The position numbers and the translations under genes were made by a program. The notes under the pieces are model-generated. The model was not told the origin of the DNA, did not search any database, and saw only the letters and a list, made by a program, of their open reading frames with translations. Positions 17,602 through 28,421 of a stretch of 64,000 bases of DNA are shown here, in pieces (the stretch's first letter is position 1; each line of letters starts with the position of its first letter). The stretch comes from an uncultured Clostridia bacterium (GTDB lineage Bacteria > Bacillota > Clostridia > Christensenellales > Pumilibacteraceae), in contig CAMWMF010000004.1 of the NCBI GenBank assembly GCA_947175335.1, forward strand, positions 79,716 through 143,715. Reading direction: 5' to 3'.

Positions 17602-20600
17602 TTAGTCATCCAAATCTTCTGCGGGCTTTTGAGCAGGCTTTTCGGGTTCTTGCTCGGCAGGTTGTTCGACGGGTTGCTCTGTTGCTTCGTCGTCCGTATG
17701 GGCTTCCGTTTCGGACTCGTCGCCGTTTTCGGGTTGCGGTACGGGAATTTCCTCGTACAGGTCCTCGTTATTGGCCTTTTTTGCTTTGACTGTATTTTTA
17801 TTTTCAGTTTGCGCTCTGAGACGTTCGATATCGTCCATAACGTCGTTGCGGTCGTACTCGGTGGAGTAGGTGACCTTGCGCTTCTTTTTGAAGTGATCGC
17901 GAACACGTACAACCACAATCAGTATGACAACCGCGATCAACGCAATGCTAAATATTATTGTCGGGATAATCCACCACTGAATTTCGCTCGACGGCGCTTC
18001 TGTATTGGAGTTGTCGGTATCGGGATTAGTCTCGGAAAGCTCGACGGCTATTACCTGTGCGTCATTGGATTTTTGAGCGGTTTCGTAATCGAGGTTGTCG
18101 ATTTCGGTCATTTCGATTGCGCCGACAATCAAACGGCCTTGGATATATCCTTCTTTTTGATCGCCGCCGAATGTGATGTCTAAGCCTATGCTTCCGCCGT
18201 TGTCGCCGGTAGAGATATAGAAGGAATAGGTCTTAAAGGTTTCGTAATCGCGGCTGTCTTCGTTATTCACGTCCGCAATGGTGGTGGTGTCCTTAATGTT
18301 GGTAAACGCTGCGGACGAACCTGTAAGCGTTATGCCTGCGCCGATAGAGGTTGTATCATTGCGCACTTCGTCGGTAACGCGTACTTTAATCTTAACGTCA
18401 ATGCGATAATACTTGTTGGCGACAAGCGCAAGTGAATTGTCGTAGGTGTATTTGGTGCGGTTTTTGTCGGTGTTGTAAATATACAACATATTGCCGGTCA
18501 AGCCGTCGGCCTTGAAGCCGGGATAAATTTCCAAGCCCTTTCTGTCGTCGACGTTAAACATACCGTACTCGACGCTGCTGTTGGCAGAGGACATTTTCCA
18601 TTGATAGGGAACGCCGAAGCCATCGTCATTCGCATAGGAGTAGACGTCGTAGTAGTCGAGCGAAGGTGTTGCAAAGGAGTATATGCCGTAGTTAAGGCTG
18701 CCGTGTGTGGCGACAGTGTTTTTATATTCTTGGAGCTTGGCGTTAAACTCGTCGGCCACATTACCGTCGCCCTCGGCTTTCCATTCGTTAAGCGCGGCTT
18801 GCTTTACGTAAACGTAGCCGGACGAAAGCTTTTGCTTGTTGTCAGTTCTGTCGTTCAAGCCCAACCAAATTTCGAGATAAACGGTTTGGTCGGAAAGGGG
18901 AGCGGCAAGGTAGAAGGTGTACGTCCTAAACTGCCGTTTGGTATCGGTAATGTTTTCGATAGTGGAAACAACGTTTCCGTCGGTTGTTTTAAGGACGAGC
19001 GACGCGCCGTATCCATCTACCTGACCTACCATCATATCAACGGTAAGCTTGTTAGCTGTATCGGTAGAAAGTGTTATGGAAGGCGATTGATAGCAAAACG
19101 CCGTTTTTGTGGGGGAAGAAAGCAACAATACGTTTTGATCGTCTGCATCCGGCCTTACCACGTAGGGGATGGCGCCGCTTGCCGCAATGGCGTTGAAAGT
19201 GTCGTAGTCGGTTGGTATAATGCCGTGTACAACGTCGTCGGTATTAACCGCGGAAGGGTTAAAGCCGGTTGTGTTGACGGCGTCGGTGGTAAGGTAATTC
19301 CAATCTGCAACGGGCATAGGGAACTTGATTTCGTCCATATCGCCGACGTTGACAAAGTTGCCGTTTACGATATTTGTGGAATTTTCGGTATCGTCTATGG
19401 TGAACACGTTGCCGCCGTCCGCTTCGGACATAGCGGTATAATCGGAATATTTAAGCTCGGTAAGCGTTACGTTATCGAACATTGCAATACCGGACGACTG
19501 CGCGTCGGGTGCACCCAACCAAAGCTCGAAGCTTACGTTGTAGTCATACAGCATAGAACCGTGGATATAGATTATTTGTTCCTTCCAGCCGTAGTGTGCC
19601 TTGTCGGAGCTGTCGCCGGTAAGGTTGGTGTATTCTTTGAGTAACGTCTCTTTTTCGGCGGTGGTGTTGTTTGTAGTGAGCTTGCCTTTAATGCGTACTG
19701 AAATACCGTTGCCGTCCTCGATGTTATCATCCTTTACCCAAACGGAGAAGCGGTAATACTTAAACCGTTCTATCTTGACAAAGGGGGAAGCGACGCCTGC
19801 CGCCGCCTTGGTAAACTCGTCGCCGTTGTACGTGCTGATGACCATGATATTGGCCTCGCGCGCGCCGGCAAAGAAAGGGGATTCCTTTTTTAAGAATTCC
19901 TTGCCTTCCGCTTTGCCGTAAGGCGCCCACGGATTTTGAGAAAAGCCGTAAACGTTGTTGGCGGAGTCAAGGTCTTTGATTATCATTTCGGAATTGTAAA
20001 CATCCTTGTGAGCGGTGCCGGCAAAGGTTGCGTTTTCGTCGTACGCGTCGTAGGGGACGTTTTTGGTATTCCATTCGGTAATGTTTTGGGAGAAGGTGCC
20101 TATTTCCTTGCCGTCCGTCGTGGTGAACGACTTGGTTTCGTTAAGGTCTATAGCCATCGAGGTGCCTTTGCCGTAAACATTGTCTTTGCCTGCAAGCTTT
20201 TCAAAGCTGAGCGTTTCCGCGGCAAAGTCGAACGCCGAAATGCGCTCGGCCTTGACGTCATCGAAAAATACGTAGCCATGCGCAGGACGCACTGACGTAT
20301 CGGGGTCTTCATCGTCGCCTGTTACTGCGTCGCCCAAGCCCAAGCTGAGGCGTACCGTCTTGGACAGGGAAGCGGACGTGCGCACGTAAAGAGAGTATTT
20401 GACCCAACCGTAATTGTTGGTCGCGTCAAGCTCGAGCTTGTTGTCGTCGTTGTAATTGTCTTTTACCGTGTCGATATTGTTAAACGCAAAGTACTGGCCG
20501 AGACCGGTAAGCTTGACCGTTGCGCCCGTTTGCGCGGCAAAGCTACCCGTTTTTACCCACACCGAAAAGCGGTAGAAGGAGTTGGTGGCCAAAGTCATTT

Positions 20601-21063
20601 CTTCCGACTTGTATGCGTACGCAACGCTTCCGCCTTGCGCAGTGTTTATCATAAGCGTCTTTTTGTCGCCGCCGAATTCGGTACCCTCGCCGAATATGGA
20701 TTTGGGGATATCGGTTTCTTTGGCGTACTCGGGGTACTGGTCAAGTTTATATTCCTTATTGCCGCCCGACGAGTATACGGACGGTGTAAGATCTACAACG
20801 CCGCTTACGGGCTTGTACTTGCCGCCGTCCACGTTTTCGCCCGACCACGAGCTGGGGTTGGCGGGGTAGCTACCCGACGACGAACTGAACTGCGTATTGC
20901 TTAACGAGAGCGCGGTCGTCTCGAACTCTTTTGTGTCCTCCACTTCGTCGGCGTGCGCGGGGCGAATCGCCATAAATGTCGCGCCGAACAAAAGCGAAAC
21001 CGCAATCAGGATTGACAGCAGTAAGGTTATCGATTTGTTTTTCAGTCTCTTGATAGTGTGCAT
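17602..21063 (-). CDS. Large exported carbohydrate-binding-like protein with C-terminal anchor
   Basis: 1153 residues. Residues 1-38 are a Sec signal peptide (basic start, hydrophobic core, cleavage after AHA). The ectodomain repeats a jelly-roll-like pattern at least four times: a strand such as NSFYRFSVWVKTGS, YYRFSVWVKDDN, NKYYRIDVKIKVR, then GYVFFDDVKAERI, GIAMFDNVTLTEL and similar, as in CBM4/9-type sugar-binding modules. A single helix (about 1029-1055, WWIIPTIIFSIALIAVVILI) is followed by a basic stop-transfer and a roughly 95-residue acidic, proline-rich cytoplasmic tail. No catalytic motif is seen. It may be a receptor-like or adhesion protein; ligand unknown. AAAGGTG precedes the ATG. 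Confidence 0.8.
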   Translation of the reverse strand: MHTIKRLKNKSITLLLSILIAVSLLFGATFMAIRPAHADEVEDTKEFETTALSLSNTQFSSSSGSYPANPSSWSGENVDGGKYKPVSGVVDLTPSVYSSGGNKEYKLDQYPEYAKETDIPKSIFGEGTEFGGDKKTLMINTAQGGSVAYAYKSEEMTLATNSFYRFSVWVKTGSFAAQTGATVKLTGLGQYFAFNNIDTVKDNYNDDNKLELDATNNYGWVKYSLYVRTSASLSKTVRLSLGLGDAVTGDDEDPDTSVRPAHGYVFFDDVKAERISAFDFAAETLSFEKLAGKDNVYGKGTSMAIDLNETKSFTTTDGKEIGTFSQNITEWNTKNVPYDAYDENATFAGTAHKDVYNSEMIIKDLDSANNVYGFSQNPWAPYGKAEGKEFLKKESPFFAGAREANIMVISTYNGDEFTKAAAGVASPFVKIERFKYYRFSVWVKDDNIEDGNGISVRIKGKLTTNNTTAEKETLLKEYTNLTGDSSDKAHYGWKEQIIYIHGSMLYDYNVSFELWLGAPDAQSSGIAMFDNVTLTELKYSDYTAMSEADGGNVFTIDDTENSTNIVNGNFVNVGDMDEIKFPMPVADWNYLTTDAVNTTGFNPSAVNTDDVVHGIIPTDYDTFNAIAASGAIPYVVRPDADDQNVLLLSSPTKTAFCYQSPSITLSTDTANKLTVDMMVGQVDGYGASLVLKTTDGNVVSTIENITDTKRQFRTYTFYLAAPLSDQTVYLEIWLGLNDRTDNKQKLSSGYVYVKQAALNEWKAEGDGNVADEFNAKLQEYKNTVATHGSLNYGIYSFATPSLDYYDVYSYANDDGFGVPYQWKMSSANSSVEYGMFNVDDRKGLEIYPGFKADGLTGNMLYIYNTDKNRTKYTYDNSLALVANKYYRIDVKIKVRVTDEVRNDTTSIGAGITLTGSSAAFTNIKDTTTIADVNNEDSRDYETFKTYSFYISTGDNGGSIGLDITFGGDQKEGYIQGRLIVGAIEMTEIDNLDYETAQKSNDAQVIAVELSETNPDTDNSNTEAPSSEIQWWIIPTIIFSIALIAVVILIVVVRVRDHFKKKRKVTYSTEYDRNDVMDDIERLRAQTENKNTVKAKKANNEDLYEEIPVPQPENGDESETEAHTDDEATEQPVEQPAEQEPEKPAQKPAEDLDD

Positions 21064-21104
21064 AAAACACCTTTATAATGGTTGATTTTTCTTGTACAAT
21101 GTAT

Positions 21105-21133
21105 ATTATATAATATGTTAGAGTAAATTGCAA
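21105..21133 (-). promoter_or_regulatory. SigA-type promoter of the large exported protein
   Basis: Minus strand: -35 TTGCAA (21133-21128), 17-nt spacer, -10 TATAAT (21110-21105), 41 nt before the ATG at 21063. Confidence 0.75.
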
Positions 21134-21239
21134 ATGATTTTGGGCATAAATCACCGCTAACGTAAAATATTTTGTCGCGCGTGTCGTTGGCGCGGCGGTA
21201 TATGCAATATTTTTTGCAAAAGTAAGAAAAACTATTTAT

Positions 21240-21602
21240 ATGAACGGAAAGACAAAAACAATGCTCGTTTGCGGCGGCAGCGTCGCCGTCGGGCTGGTAT
21301 CCGGATTTTTCGGCGGCGGGGGCGGAATGCTCGCCGTACCGCTGCTCGCACTGAGCGGACTGGATCAAAAACGCTCCCATGCCACAGCACTGCTCGTAAT
21401 TTTGCCGATATGCATAATAAGCGCTTCGATATACATTGCCGCAGGGTTCTTTGACGGACAAATCGTACTGTGCGCGTGCATCGGCGTAGTGCTGGGCGGA
21501 ATAGTGGGCGCGGCGTTGCTCAACAAACTCAACCCCACGCTTATCGGCATAATGTTTGCGCTGATGATGATAGGCATTGGAATTAAGCTGGTGATAGTAT
21601 GA
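21240..21602 (+). CDS. TSUP (TauE/SafE) transporter, half-size subunit 1
   Basis: 120 residues with about four membrane helices and the TSUP glycine motif GFFGGGGGMLAVPLL. Ordinary TauE/SafE permeases are about 250 residues with two such halves; here each half is its own gene. The stop overlaps the ATG of the second half by 4 nt, so they are coupled and probably assemble as a heterodimer. Family members move sulfite, sulfonates or related organic anions; the substrate is unknown. Confidence 0.83.
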   Translation: MNGKTKTMLVCGGSVAVGLVSGFFGGGGGMLAVPLLALSGLDQKRSHATALLVILPICIISASIYIAAGFFDGQIVLCACIGVVLGGIVGAALLNKLNPTLIGIMFALMMIGIGIKLVIV

Positions 21603-22039
21603 CGGCACAACAGATTATAATAATCGTATCGTTTTTCGGCGGGATAATAGGCGGTATGGGTATGGGCGGAGGAACGCTGTTAATACCGCTTTTGACGCTT
21701 GCGGCGGGATTAAGCCAACACCTTGCGCAAGCCGTCAACTTGATAGCGTTTATCCCTATGTCCGTCGTCGCGCTTGTTATACACAAAAAGAACGGATACG
21801 TAACCTTCGGCAAGACGGTGCATATTGTTGTGCTTGCGGCTATCGGGGCGGTGGGCGGAAGCTTTTTGGCAAAGTATTCGGGCGGTTATATTTTGCGCGC
21901 ATGCTACGGTGCCTTTTTGATAGCTCTCGGCGTATTCCAATTAGGTAAAACAATTAAGACTGCCGTAGAAAACAAAAAAAGTCAAAATTCCCAATCAAAA
22001 AGAGGGCGGCTTATACCACCCTCAATTCCGAATTCCTAA
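21599..22039 (+). CDS. TSUP (TauE/SafE) transporter, half-size subunit 2
   Basis: 146 residues with about four membrane helices and the matching motif GGIIGGMGMGGGTLLIPLL, the second half of a TSUP carrier. The C-terminal tail after the last helix is basic, and its last five or so codons (SIPNS) and stop are encoded by a heptad repeat cassette (22024-22055), suggesting the natural C-terminus was altered when the repeat arrived. Confidence 0.83.
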   Translation: MTAQQIIIIVSFFGGIIGGMGMGGGTLLIPLLTLAAGLSQHLAQAVNLIAFIPMSVVALVIHKKNGYVTFGKTVHIVVLAAIGAVGGSFLAKYSGGYILRACYGAFLIALGVFQLGKTIKTAVENKKSQNSQSKRGRLIPPSIPNS

Positions 22040-22055
22040 TTCATAATTCCGAATT
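22024..22055 (-). repeat. Heptad repeat cassette (AATTCGG type)
   Basis: On the minus strand: AATTCGG, AATTATG, AATTAGG, AATTCGG, AATT. It lies between convergent genes and supplies the last codons and the stop of the TSUP subunit 2 gene. Confidence 0.85.
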
Positions 22056-22058
22056 AAA

Positions 22059-23447
<1,389 letters not shown>

Positions 23448-23450
23448 TTA

Positions 23451-23480
23451 ATTATATAAAGGCAAACTGTGCTTTGTCAA
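23451..23480 (-). promoter_or_regulatory. SigA-type promoter of gdhA
   Basis: Minus strand: -35 TTGACA (23480-23475), 18-nt spacer, -10 TATAAT (23456-23451), about 60 nt before the gdhA ATG. Confidence 0.75.
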
Positions 23481-23575
23481 GTATTTTAATCGAATATTTT
23501 TATCTTATAGCCACAAGTAGGGCGTTTTGTCAATATAAAATATATCCATTCTACGTTTCGGTTAGTCGTTTCATA

Positions 23576-23604
23576 TTTACAAATCAGTCGATTTATTGTA
23601 TACT
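23576..23604 (+). promoter_or_regulatory. SigA-type promoter of the transmembrane XRE gene
   Basis: -35 TTTACA (23576-23581), 17-nt spacer, -10 TATACT (23599-23604), 30 nt before the ATG at 23635. It is embedded in the palindrome described next. Confidence 0.72.
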
Positions 23605-23622
23605 GAAACCACAATAAATCGA
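23588..23622. promoter_or_regulatory. Perfect inverted repeat, probable operator
   Basis: TCGATTTATTG (23588-23598) and its exact complement CAATAAATCGA (23612-23622) flank 13 nt that contain the -10 box. A dimeric repressor bound here would block RNA polymerase. The downstream gene encodes an XRE helix-turn-helix protein, so autoregulation is the simplest reading (inference). Confidence 0.65.
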
Positions 23623-23634
23623 TAGGGAGTACGT

Positions 23635-26600
23635 ATGCGGGATTACGGTGGGGCTTTGCGAAAGCTCCGAAAACACTATGATTATACGCAACGGCAAATT
23701 GCAGACAAACTAAACGTTTCGTATCAAGCCGTCAGTAAATGGGAAAACGGTACTAACCAAATAGATATTGACACTATGCGAAGGTTGTGTAGCGTTTTCG
23801 ACTTAACTTCGGACGACTTTATGCGCATTGCCGACGGTGTAGAGGTAAGCATGGTGCTCAAAACCGCAGTGCGGCAACAATCGGAACCGACGCCTAATAC
23901 CGAGCGCGAATCGGTGATTTTGCCGGAGTCTAAGCCTATGTCGGAGTCTGTGCCTGAACCGAAACCGACGCATGAGCCTACGCATGTTGCGCATGCGGAC
24001 GACAAATGTATAGAAGTCGCGGCGCCGCCTACAAAAAAGAATATGGAAACGATACCCGCAATACTTGCATTGTGCTTGTTTGCGGTAATAGTTATATTCA
24101 CTATCGTGACGTGCGTTACGTTTATTCCGCGCCGAAAAAGCGTGTTGCCAAAGACGGTAAGCGTAAAGCTTATGGACGGCGATAAAGTGTTTTGGCAAAA
24201 AGAACTGCCGTTCGGCGCCACGATTACGGTGCCGAGCACAGATAAGGACGGATATAAGTTTGACGGCTGGTATGCCGACGTTGAATTGAGTACGGCCAAA
24301 CCTTTGCCGACTACCGCCTATGCGGATATTACGCTGTACGGCAAATGGAGAATTAGCAATTCGTATACGATACGATTTATAGATTATTATGGGCGGAGCA
24401 CAATGCCCGATTTGACGGTTAAAATAGGTGAATCGGTCAAACTGCCTAAATCTACGTACAAGAATTCGGACGGCAAGCAGATGCTGTATTGGCGCACGAG
24501 CACCGGAGCTACGTACGAGGACGGCGACGTAGTTAAAGACCTTGCAAAGCGCGACGGCGACGTAGTTAAGCTTACGGCAAGCTGGGACGCTATTTGCGTG
24601 TTACTTACTTACGACGGCAACGGCGGCGTCAGTTATTATCATGACGACGATAGCATTGAGTTCTATTCCGACAGTCAAATCAAGATTGATAGCACCGGCT
24701 GGCACAAAATGGGTTATACGCTTGCCGGGTGGACGATTGACGGCAAGCTTTATAAGAATGGCGATTGGTATACTTCCGGCACGCACTGCGTTGCAAATAA
24801 AACCGCGGTTGCCGTTTGGGCGCCTAATACGTACAATATTTCTTACAAGTGTTATTTTTATGATATCAATGGAAATATGGCGTGGCACAGCGAATGTAAG
24901 CACAAGCTAAAAACCGAGGAATTTGTGTATGACGAATCGGGCTATGTCGTTTACAATCCGTATGCAACCGAACATCTCGGCTACGAGTTGGGCGATATTT
25001 CCGGAATGAAAGTCGGCGAAGAGTATGAATTGGATATGCCGATGACGATTGATTTTAGGGTGAATTGGTATCCGAAATCATACGATAACGTTACCATTGA
25101 GATAGAAAACGACGAAGGAATGCAAACGTACAAAAACGTTTATTCTTGGGTTTATGCTACGGACATAGAAGAAGAAGTACGCAATCTTATCGGGAACGAA
25201 ATACAAAAGAAATCGGGACATACCGTAGACGAATGCACCGTGTACTTAAACGGTGAGGAATACGACGGTGATTATAAATATATTACGACCGATGAGGACG
25301 ACGAAATACGAATATGCTTTACGCAAACAATGAATTCGTATGACCTTACGTTAAGCGGGTATTACGATAACAGCGGCATAGGCGCAAAAATCATAGATGA
25401 AGCAACATTGCAGTATGACGAGGAGTACACGTTGCCGACACCTCCGGCGCGCGTCGGATATAAGTTTGACGGCTGGAAAATAGGCGACGAGCTGTATGAA
25501 GCAGGCACTGTTGTAAGTAAGCTTGCGGAATACGGCAGTATAAACGTAACGATACAGTGGACGGCTATACAATACGGCATAACGTTTGACGTGGACGGCG
25601 ACGCCGAGCTTGTTACTCCGCAAATCGTAAAATACGACGAAAAGTTTAAAATGCCAAAGTGTCCTATAAGCAAAAGCGACTACGTTTTTATGGGCTGGGA
25701 ATGTAACGACAAGGCGTATCCGGCCGATTTGCAAGTAAGCAATATCACCGTTGTAGACAACGCTTTGCTTACGTTTACGGCTAAGTGGTGTGAGCCATAT
25801 AAAGGGCGCGGCACGGAAGAATCGCCATATAGAGTTGATTCGTACGAGCAATTGTTCAACTTATATTTATTTGCTATGCAAGGCACGAATAACAAAGCAT
25901 ATTACCGACTAACTGCCGACGTAGATTGCGAAAACAAATCTTTGTATCCGATAGACGGTTTTAGCGGCGTGTTCGACGGAGATTTCCATACGGTTTCCAA
26001 TGCAAAGCTAAATGCCGGGTATTTTGATTCGACTGCCAATATGGTGGGATTGTTCGGCTCAATGTACGGCACGGTAAAGAATATCGGTATAGATAATTAC
26101 AGCATAAACGCAACGAATTGCAAATACGTAGGCGCATTGGCGGCAATGGTTAGCGGCAAAGGCGTTGTATCGCAAGTGTGGACGAGCGGCAACATCGTGG
26201 TTAAATCGAACGGATATTGTTACTTTGGCGGACTTATAGGAGAGTTTTCCGGCGGGACGGCTACAAACTGCTATTCCGACGGAACTATGGCTGTTACAGC
26301 CGTTACCGACGAGTTTTGCAAGTTTTGTGTAGGTGGGTTAGTCGGTAGCCTCGGGTTTACGTCGTCGTTTACAAAATCTATGGCAACTGTCGAACACTGC
26401 TATGCTAACGTAAAAATAGATATAAACGCCGACGGAGCGGACGTTGCCGGATTGGTAGGCGCAGTGGACTACGGCACTGTAAACAGCTCGTTTGTAATGG
26501 GCAGTATAACCGCTGTGGGTGAATCGTTCTATGCGGAATGGGGACAAATGTTGTATCCAAGAAGTAGTGTGTTTACCGACGGATTTGTGTACGCGTGCGA

Positions 26601-26787
26601 CGGTTATACCGTAGTTGCCAATAATCAAACCGTCGCCCCTTCGTCAAGCGTAAAACGCACGGCGCTCAGTAATTTGTGCTCGGCGCAATGGATAGAAAGC
26701 AACTTGGAGTTTGATACCGATTCGGTTTGGAAGGTTATAGACGAGTTGCCTAAGCTTGCTGGATTTCAAAAAGGAGATAATGTGTAA
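23635..26787 (+). CDS. Transmembrane XRE regulator with InlB-type and GLUG ectodomain
   Basis: 1050 residues. Residues 1-60 form an XRE/Cro helix-turn-helix (YTQRQIADKLNVSYQAVSKW). A proline/glutamate-rich linker (65-135) follows, then one membrane helix (about 139-160). The remainder should be outside the cell: about six InlB B/Flg_new-type repeats, recognisable by GYKFDGWYAD, GYTLAGWTIDG, GYKFDGWKIGD and VFMGWECND ahead of TLYGKW-like strands, then GLUG-type repeats (MVGLFGSM, YFGGLIGEF, CVGGLVGSL, VAGLVGAV) near the C-terminus. The layout suggests a one-component receptor-regulator tied to the membrane. ATG with GGGAG upstream. Ligand and targets unknown. Confidence 0.85.
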   Translation: MRDYGGALRKLRKHYDYTQRQIADKLNVSYQAVSKWENGTNQIDIDTMRRLCSVFDLTSDDFMRIADGVEVSMVLKTAVRQQSEPTPNTERESVILPESKPMSESVPEPKPTHEPTHVAHADDKCIEVAAPPTKKNMETIPAILALCLFAVIVIFTIVTCVTFIPRRKSVLPKTVSVKLMDGDKVFWQKELPFGATITVPSTDKDGYKFDGWYADVELSTAKPLPTTAYADITLYGKWRISNSYTIRFIDYYGRSTMPDLTVKIGESVKLPKSTYKNSDGKQMLYWRTSTGATYEDGDVVKDLAKRDGDVVKLTASWDAICVLLTYDGNGGVSYYHDDDSIEFYSDSQIKIDSTGWHKMGYTLAGWTIDGKLYKNGDWYTSGTHCVANKTAVAVWAPNTYNISYKCYFYDINGNMAWHSECKHKLKTEEFVYDESGYVVYNPYATEHLGYELGDISGMKVGEEYELDMPMTIDFRVNWYPKSYDNVTIEIENDEGMQTYKNVYSWVYATDIEEEVRNLIGNEIQKKSGHTVDECTVYLNGEEYDGDYKYITTDEDDEIRICFTQTMNSYDLTLSGYYDNSGIGAKIIDEATLQYDEEYTLPTPPARVGYKFDGWKIGDELYEAGTVVSKLAEYGSINVTIQWTAIQYGITFDVDGDAELVTPQIVKYDEKFKMPKCPISKSDYVFMGWECNDKAYPADLQVSNITVVDNALLTFTAKWCEPYKGRGTEESPYRVDSYEQLFNLYLFAMQGTNNKAYYRLTADVDCENKSLYPIDGFSGVFDGDFHTVSNAKLNAGYFDSTANMVGLFGSMYGTVKNIGIDNYSINATNCKYVGALAAMVSGKGVVSQVWTSGNIVVKSNGYCYFGGLIGEFSGGTATNCYSDGTMAVTAVTDEFCKFCVGGLVGSLGFTSSFTKSMATVEHCYANVKIDINADGADVAGLVGAVDYGTVNSSFVMGSITAVGESFYAEWGQMLYPRSSVFTDGFVYACDGYTVVANNQTVAPSSSVKRTALSNLCSAQWIESNLEFDTDSVWKVIDELPKLAGFQKGDNV

Positions 26788-27251
26788 TGACCGAAACGAT
26801 TAATAGTGAGTCGACTAAAAATATAGATCTCGTTTATACAGAAAGTTTTTGGACCGGTAGGCGACAACTGCGTTACGGCGAAATTGAGCTTACCCGCAAA
26901 AGTAACAAAAAGTTTGTAGGCGAAACTGACGGTGGGGAAGTAGAGTTTAGCGTGCATGGCAATAGGTTTAAAGGCATTTACGTCGAATCCGCGACGTTGC
27001 AAGGCCCTGTTTGCGTCGTGCGAAAGTTGACTGTGCTCGAATACATTTTGGCTGTATTGGTGCTGGTGCCCGCGCTTATTTTCGGCGCGGTCGGCGGGGC
27101 CGTGGGTGGTGTAATAGCTTGCGTCAACCTTTACGTAATGCCGAAAATCGAAACGCTGTGGCTTAAAATTACCGTAGCGTTGGAGTTTACGGCAGTGTCG
27201 GGATTTACCGCGTTTTGGATTGCGTATGCCTTTGGAACGTTATTTTGGTAG
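26787..27251 (+). CDS. Two-helix membrane protein of unknown function
   Basis: 154 residues. About 85 soluble, beta-rich residues precede two C-terminal hydrophobic segments (about 88-118, with alternating glycine and valine, and 125-150). Its ATG shares a base with the stop of the transmembrane XRE gene, so it is almost certainly co-translated with it and a likely functional partner. No family recognised. Confidence 0.75.
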   Translation: MTETINSESTKNIDLVYTESFWTGRRQLRYGEIELTRKSNKKFVGETDGGEVEFSVHGNRFKGIYVESATLQGPVCVVRKLTVLEYILAVLVLVPALIFGAVGGAVGGVIACVNLYVMPKIETLWLKITVALEFTAVSGFTAFWIAYAFGTLFW

Positions 27252-27381
27252 TTAAAATCAAACGACTAAATTGTGTGTGCCAATAAGTATGCGCAGTGTA
27301 TGCTTTGTGTTTTTATCGTATTTGGACGTATGATTTAATGTTAAAATCGTATGATTGTGACTATTATATTGCAAATAAGGA

Positions 27382-27410
27382 TTGACCTTGCAAAAAAAAT
27401 ATGATATAAT
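27382..27410 (+). promoter_or_regulatory. SigA-type promoter of degV (27499)
   Basis: -35 TTGACC (27382-27387), 17-nt spacer, -10 TATAAT (27405-27410). Leader of about 80 nt with no structured element recognised. Confidence 0.78.
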
Positions 27411-27498
27411 GTAATCGCATTGAATATGGATTTAGTGAAAGTATAATAATTATACGGCAGGTCCAAAAAACGAGCAAATACTGCATGGCGGTGAAAAA

Positions 27499-28338
27499 AT
27501 GGTAAAATTTATTGTCGATTCTACTTTCGGATTGACGCGGGAGTACGTCGAGCAATACGATATAAAAGTAGTCAGCCTTACGTTGACGCTTGGCAGCAAG
27601 GAGTATGACGAGGGCTTCCGCGAAATGTGGCCCGATTTTTACAAAAAGCTTGCCAAAAGCAAGACGGGCGGCAAAACATCCCAACCGTCGCCCGAAAAGT
27701 TTAAAAAGGCGATTGATGAAATTTACGCGCAGGACGAGGGCAGCGAGATTTTGATTTTTACCATTGCGGATAGGCTTAGCGGCACCATCGGCTCTGCAAA
27801 CATAGCGGTTTCCGACTACGAGGGTAAAAAAATAGCGGCTGTCAATTCCGGTGAGGCGGGGCCTTCGGCACTTATGTTTATGCGCGAGATAGTAAAGGCG
27901 CAACAGGCGGGCGCAACGTTCGAGCAGCTTTTGGAATTAGCAGCCGACCTGCAACAGCGCATAGCAATGCAGTTTATACCCGCGTCGCTTACCGAGCTTG
28001 CTCGAGGCGGCAGGGTTAACAAATTGCTGTCCCGCGTCGGTAACATTCTGAAAATCAAACCGGTATTTGAGTTTGCAAAAAACGATCTTTCCATTTATGC
28101 AAAAACACTCGGGTTCAACCGTGCGGCGGAAGCGGCAATCGCGCGCTTGCCGCAAAAGTTTGACAGCATAATGCTTTACTATATCGGCGACGACAAGTTT
28201 ATCGAGCCGCTCAAAGCGCGCTTGGAAAGCAAGCTTGGTATTAAGGACGTAGAGGTAGAGCCTATGTGCCTTGTCGGCGGCGTGCATATCGGTATAGGCA
28301 CGGTCGGCATTGTAACGCTCGCAAGCAAAGAACAGTAA
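27499..28338 (+). CDS. DegV family fatty-acid-binding protein
   Basis: 279 residues. Starts IVDSTFGLTREY, has GGKTSQPSPEKF and ELARGGRVNKL at the positions where DegV/FakB proteins hold the fatty acid, and ends in the usual GGVHIGIGTVGI segment. FakB-type members present fatty acids to the kinase FakA for phospholipid synthesis; no fakA is in the window. It is more divergent than the tandem pair at 61939-63720. Monocistronic: own promoter and terminator. Confidence 0.92.
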   Translation: MVKFIVDSTFGLTREYVEQYDIKVVSLTLTLGSKEYDEGFREMWPDFYKKLAKSKTGGKTSQPSPEKFKKAIDEIYAQDEGSEILIFTIADRLSGTIGSANIAVSDYEGKKIAAVNSGEAGPSALMFMREIVKAQQAGATFEQLLELAADLQQRIAMQFIPASLTELARGGRVNKLLSRVGNILKIKPVFEFAKNDLSIYAKTLGFNRAAEAAIARLPQKFDSIMLYYIGDDKFIEPLKARLESKLGIKDVEVEPMCLVGGVHIGIGTVGIVTLASKEQ

Positions 28339-28421
28339 TTCGGCACAGTAAATATAGCAAAATATAAACTCTCGGCATTACCGTAGTTCCCGTAGGGAAT
28401 TTTACCACAGAGAATAAGTAT

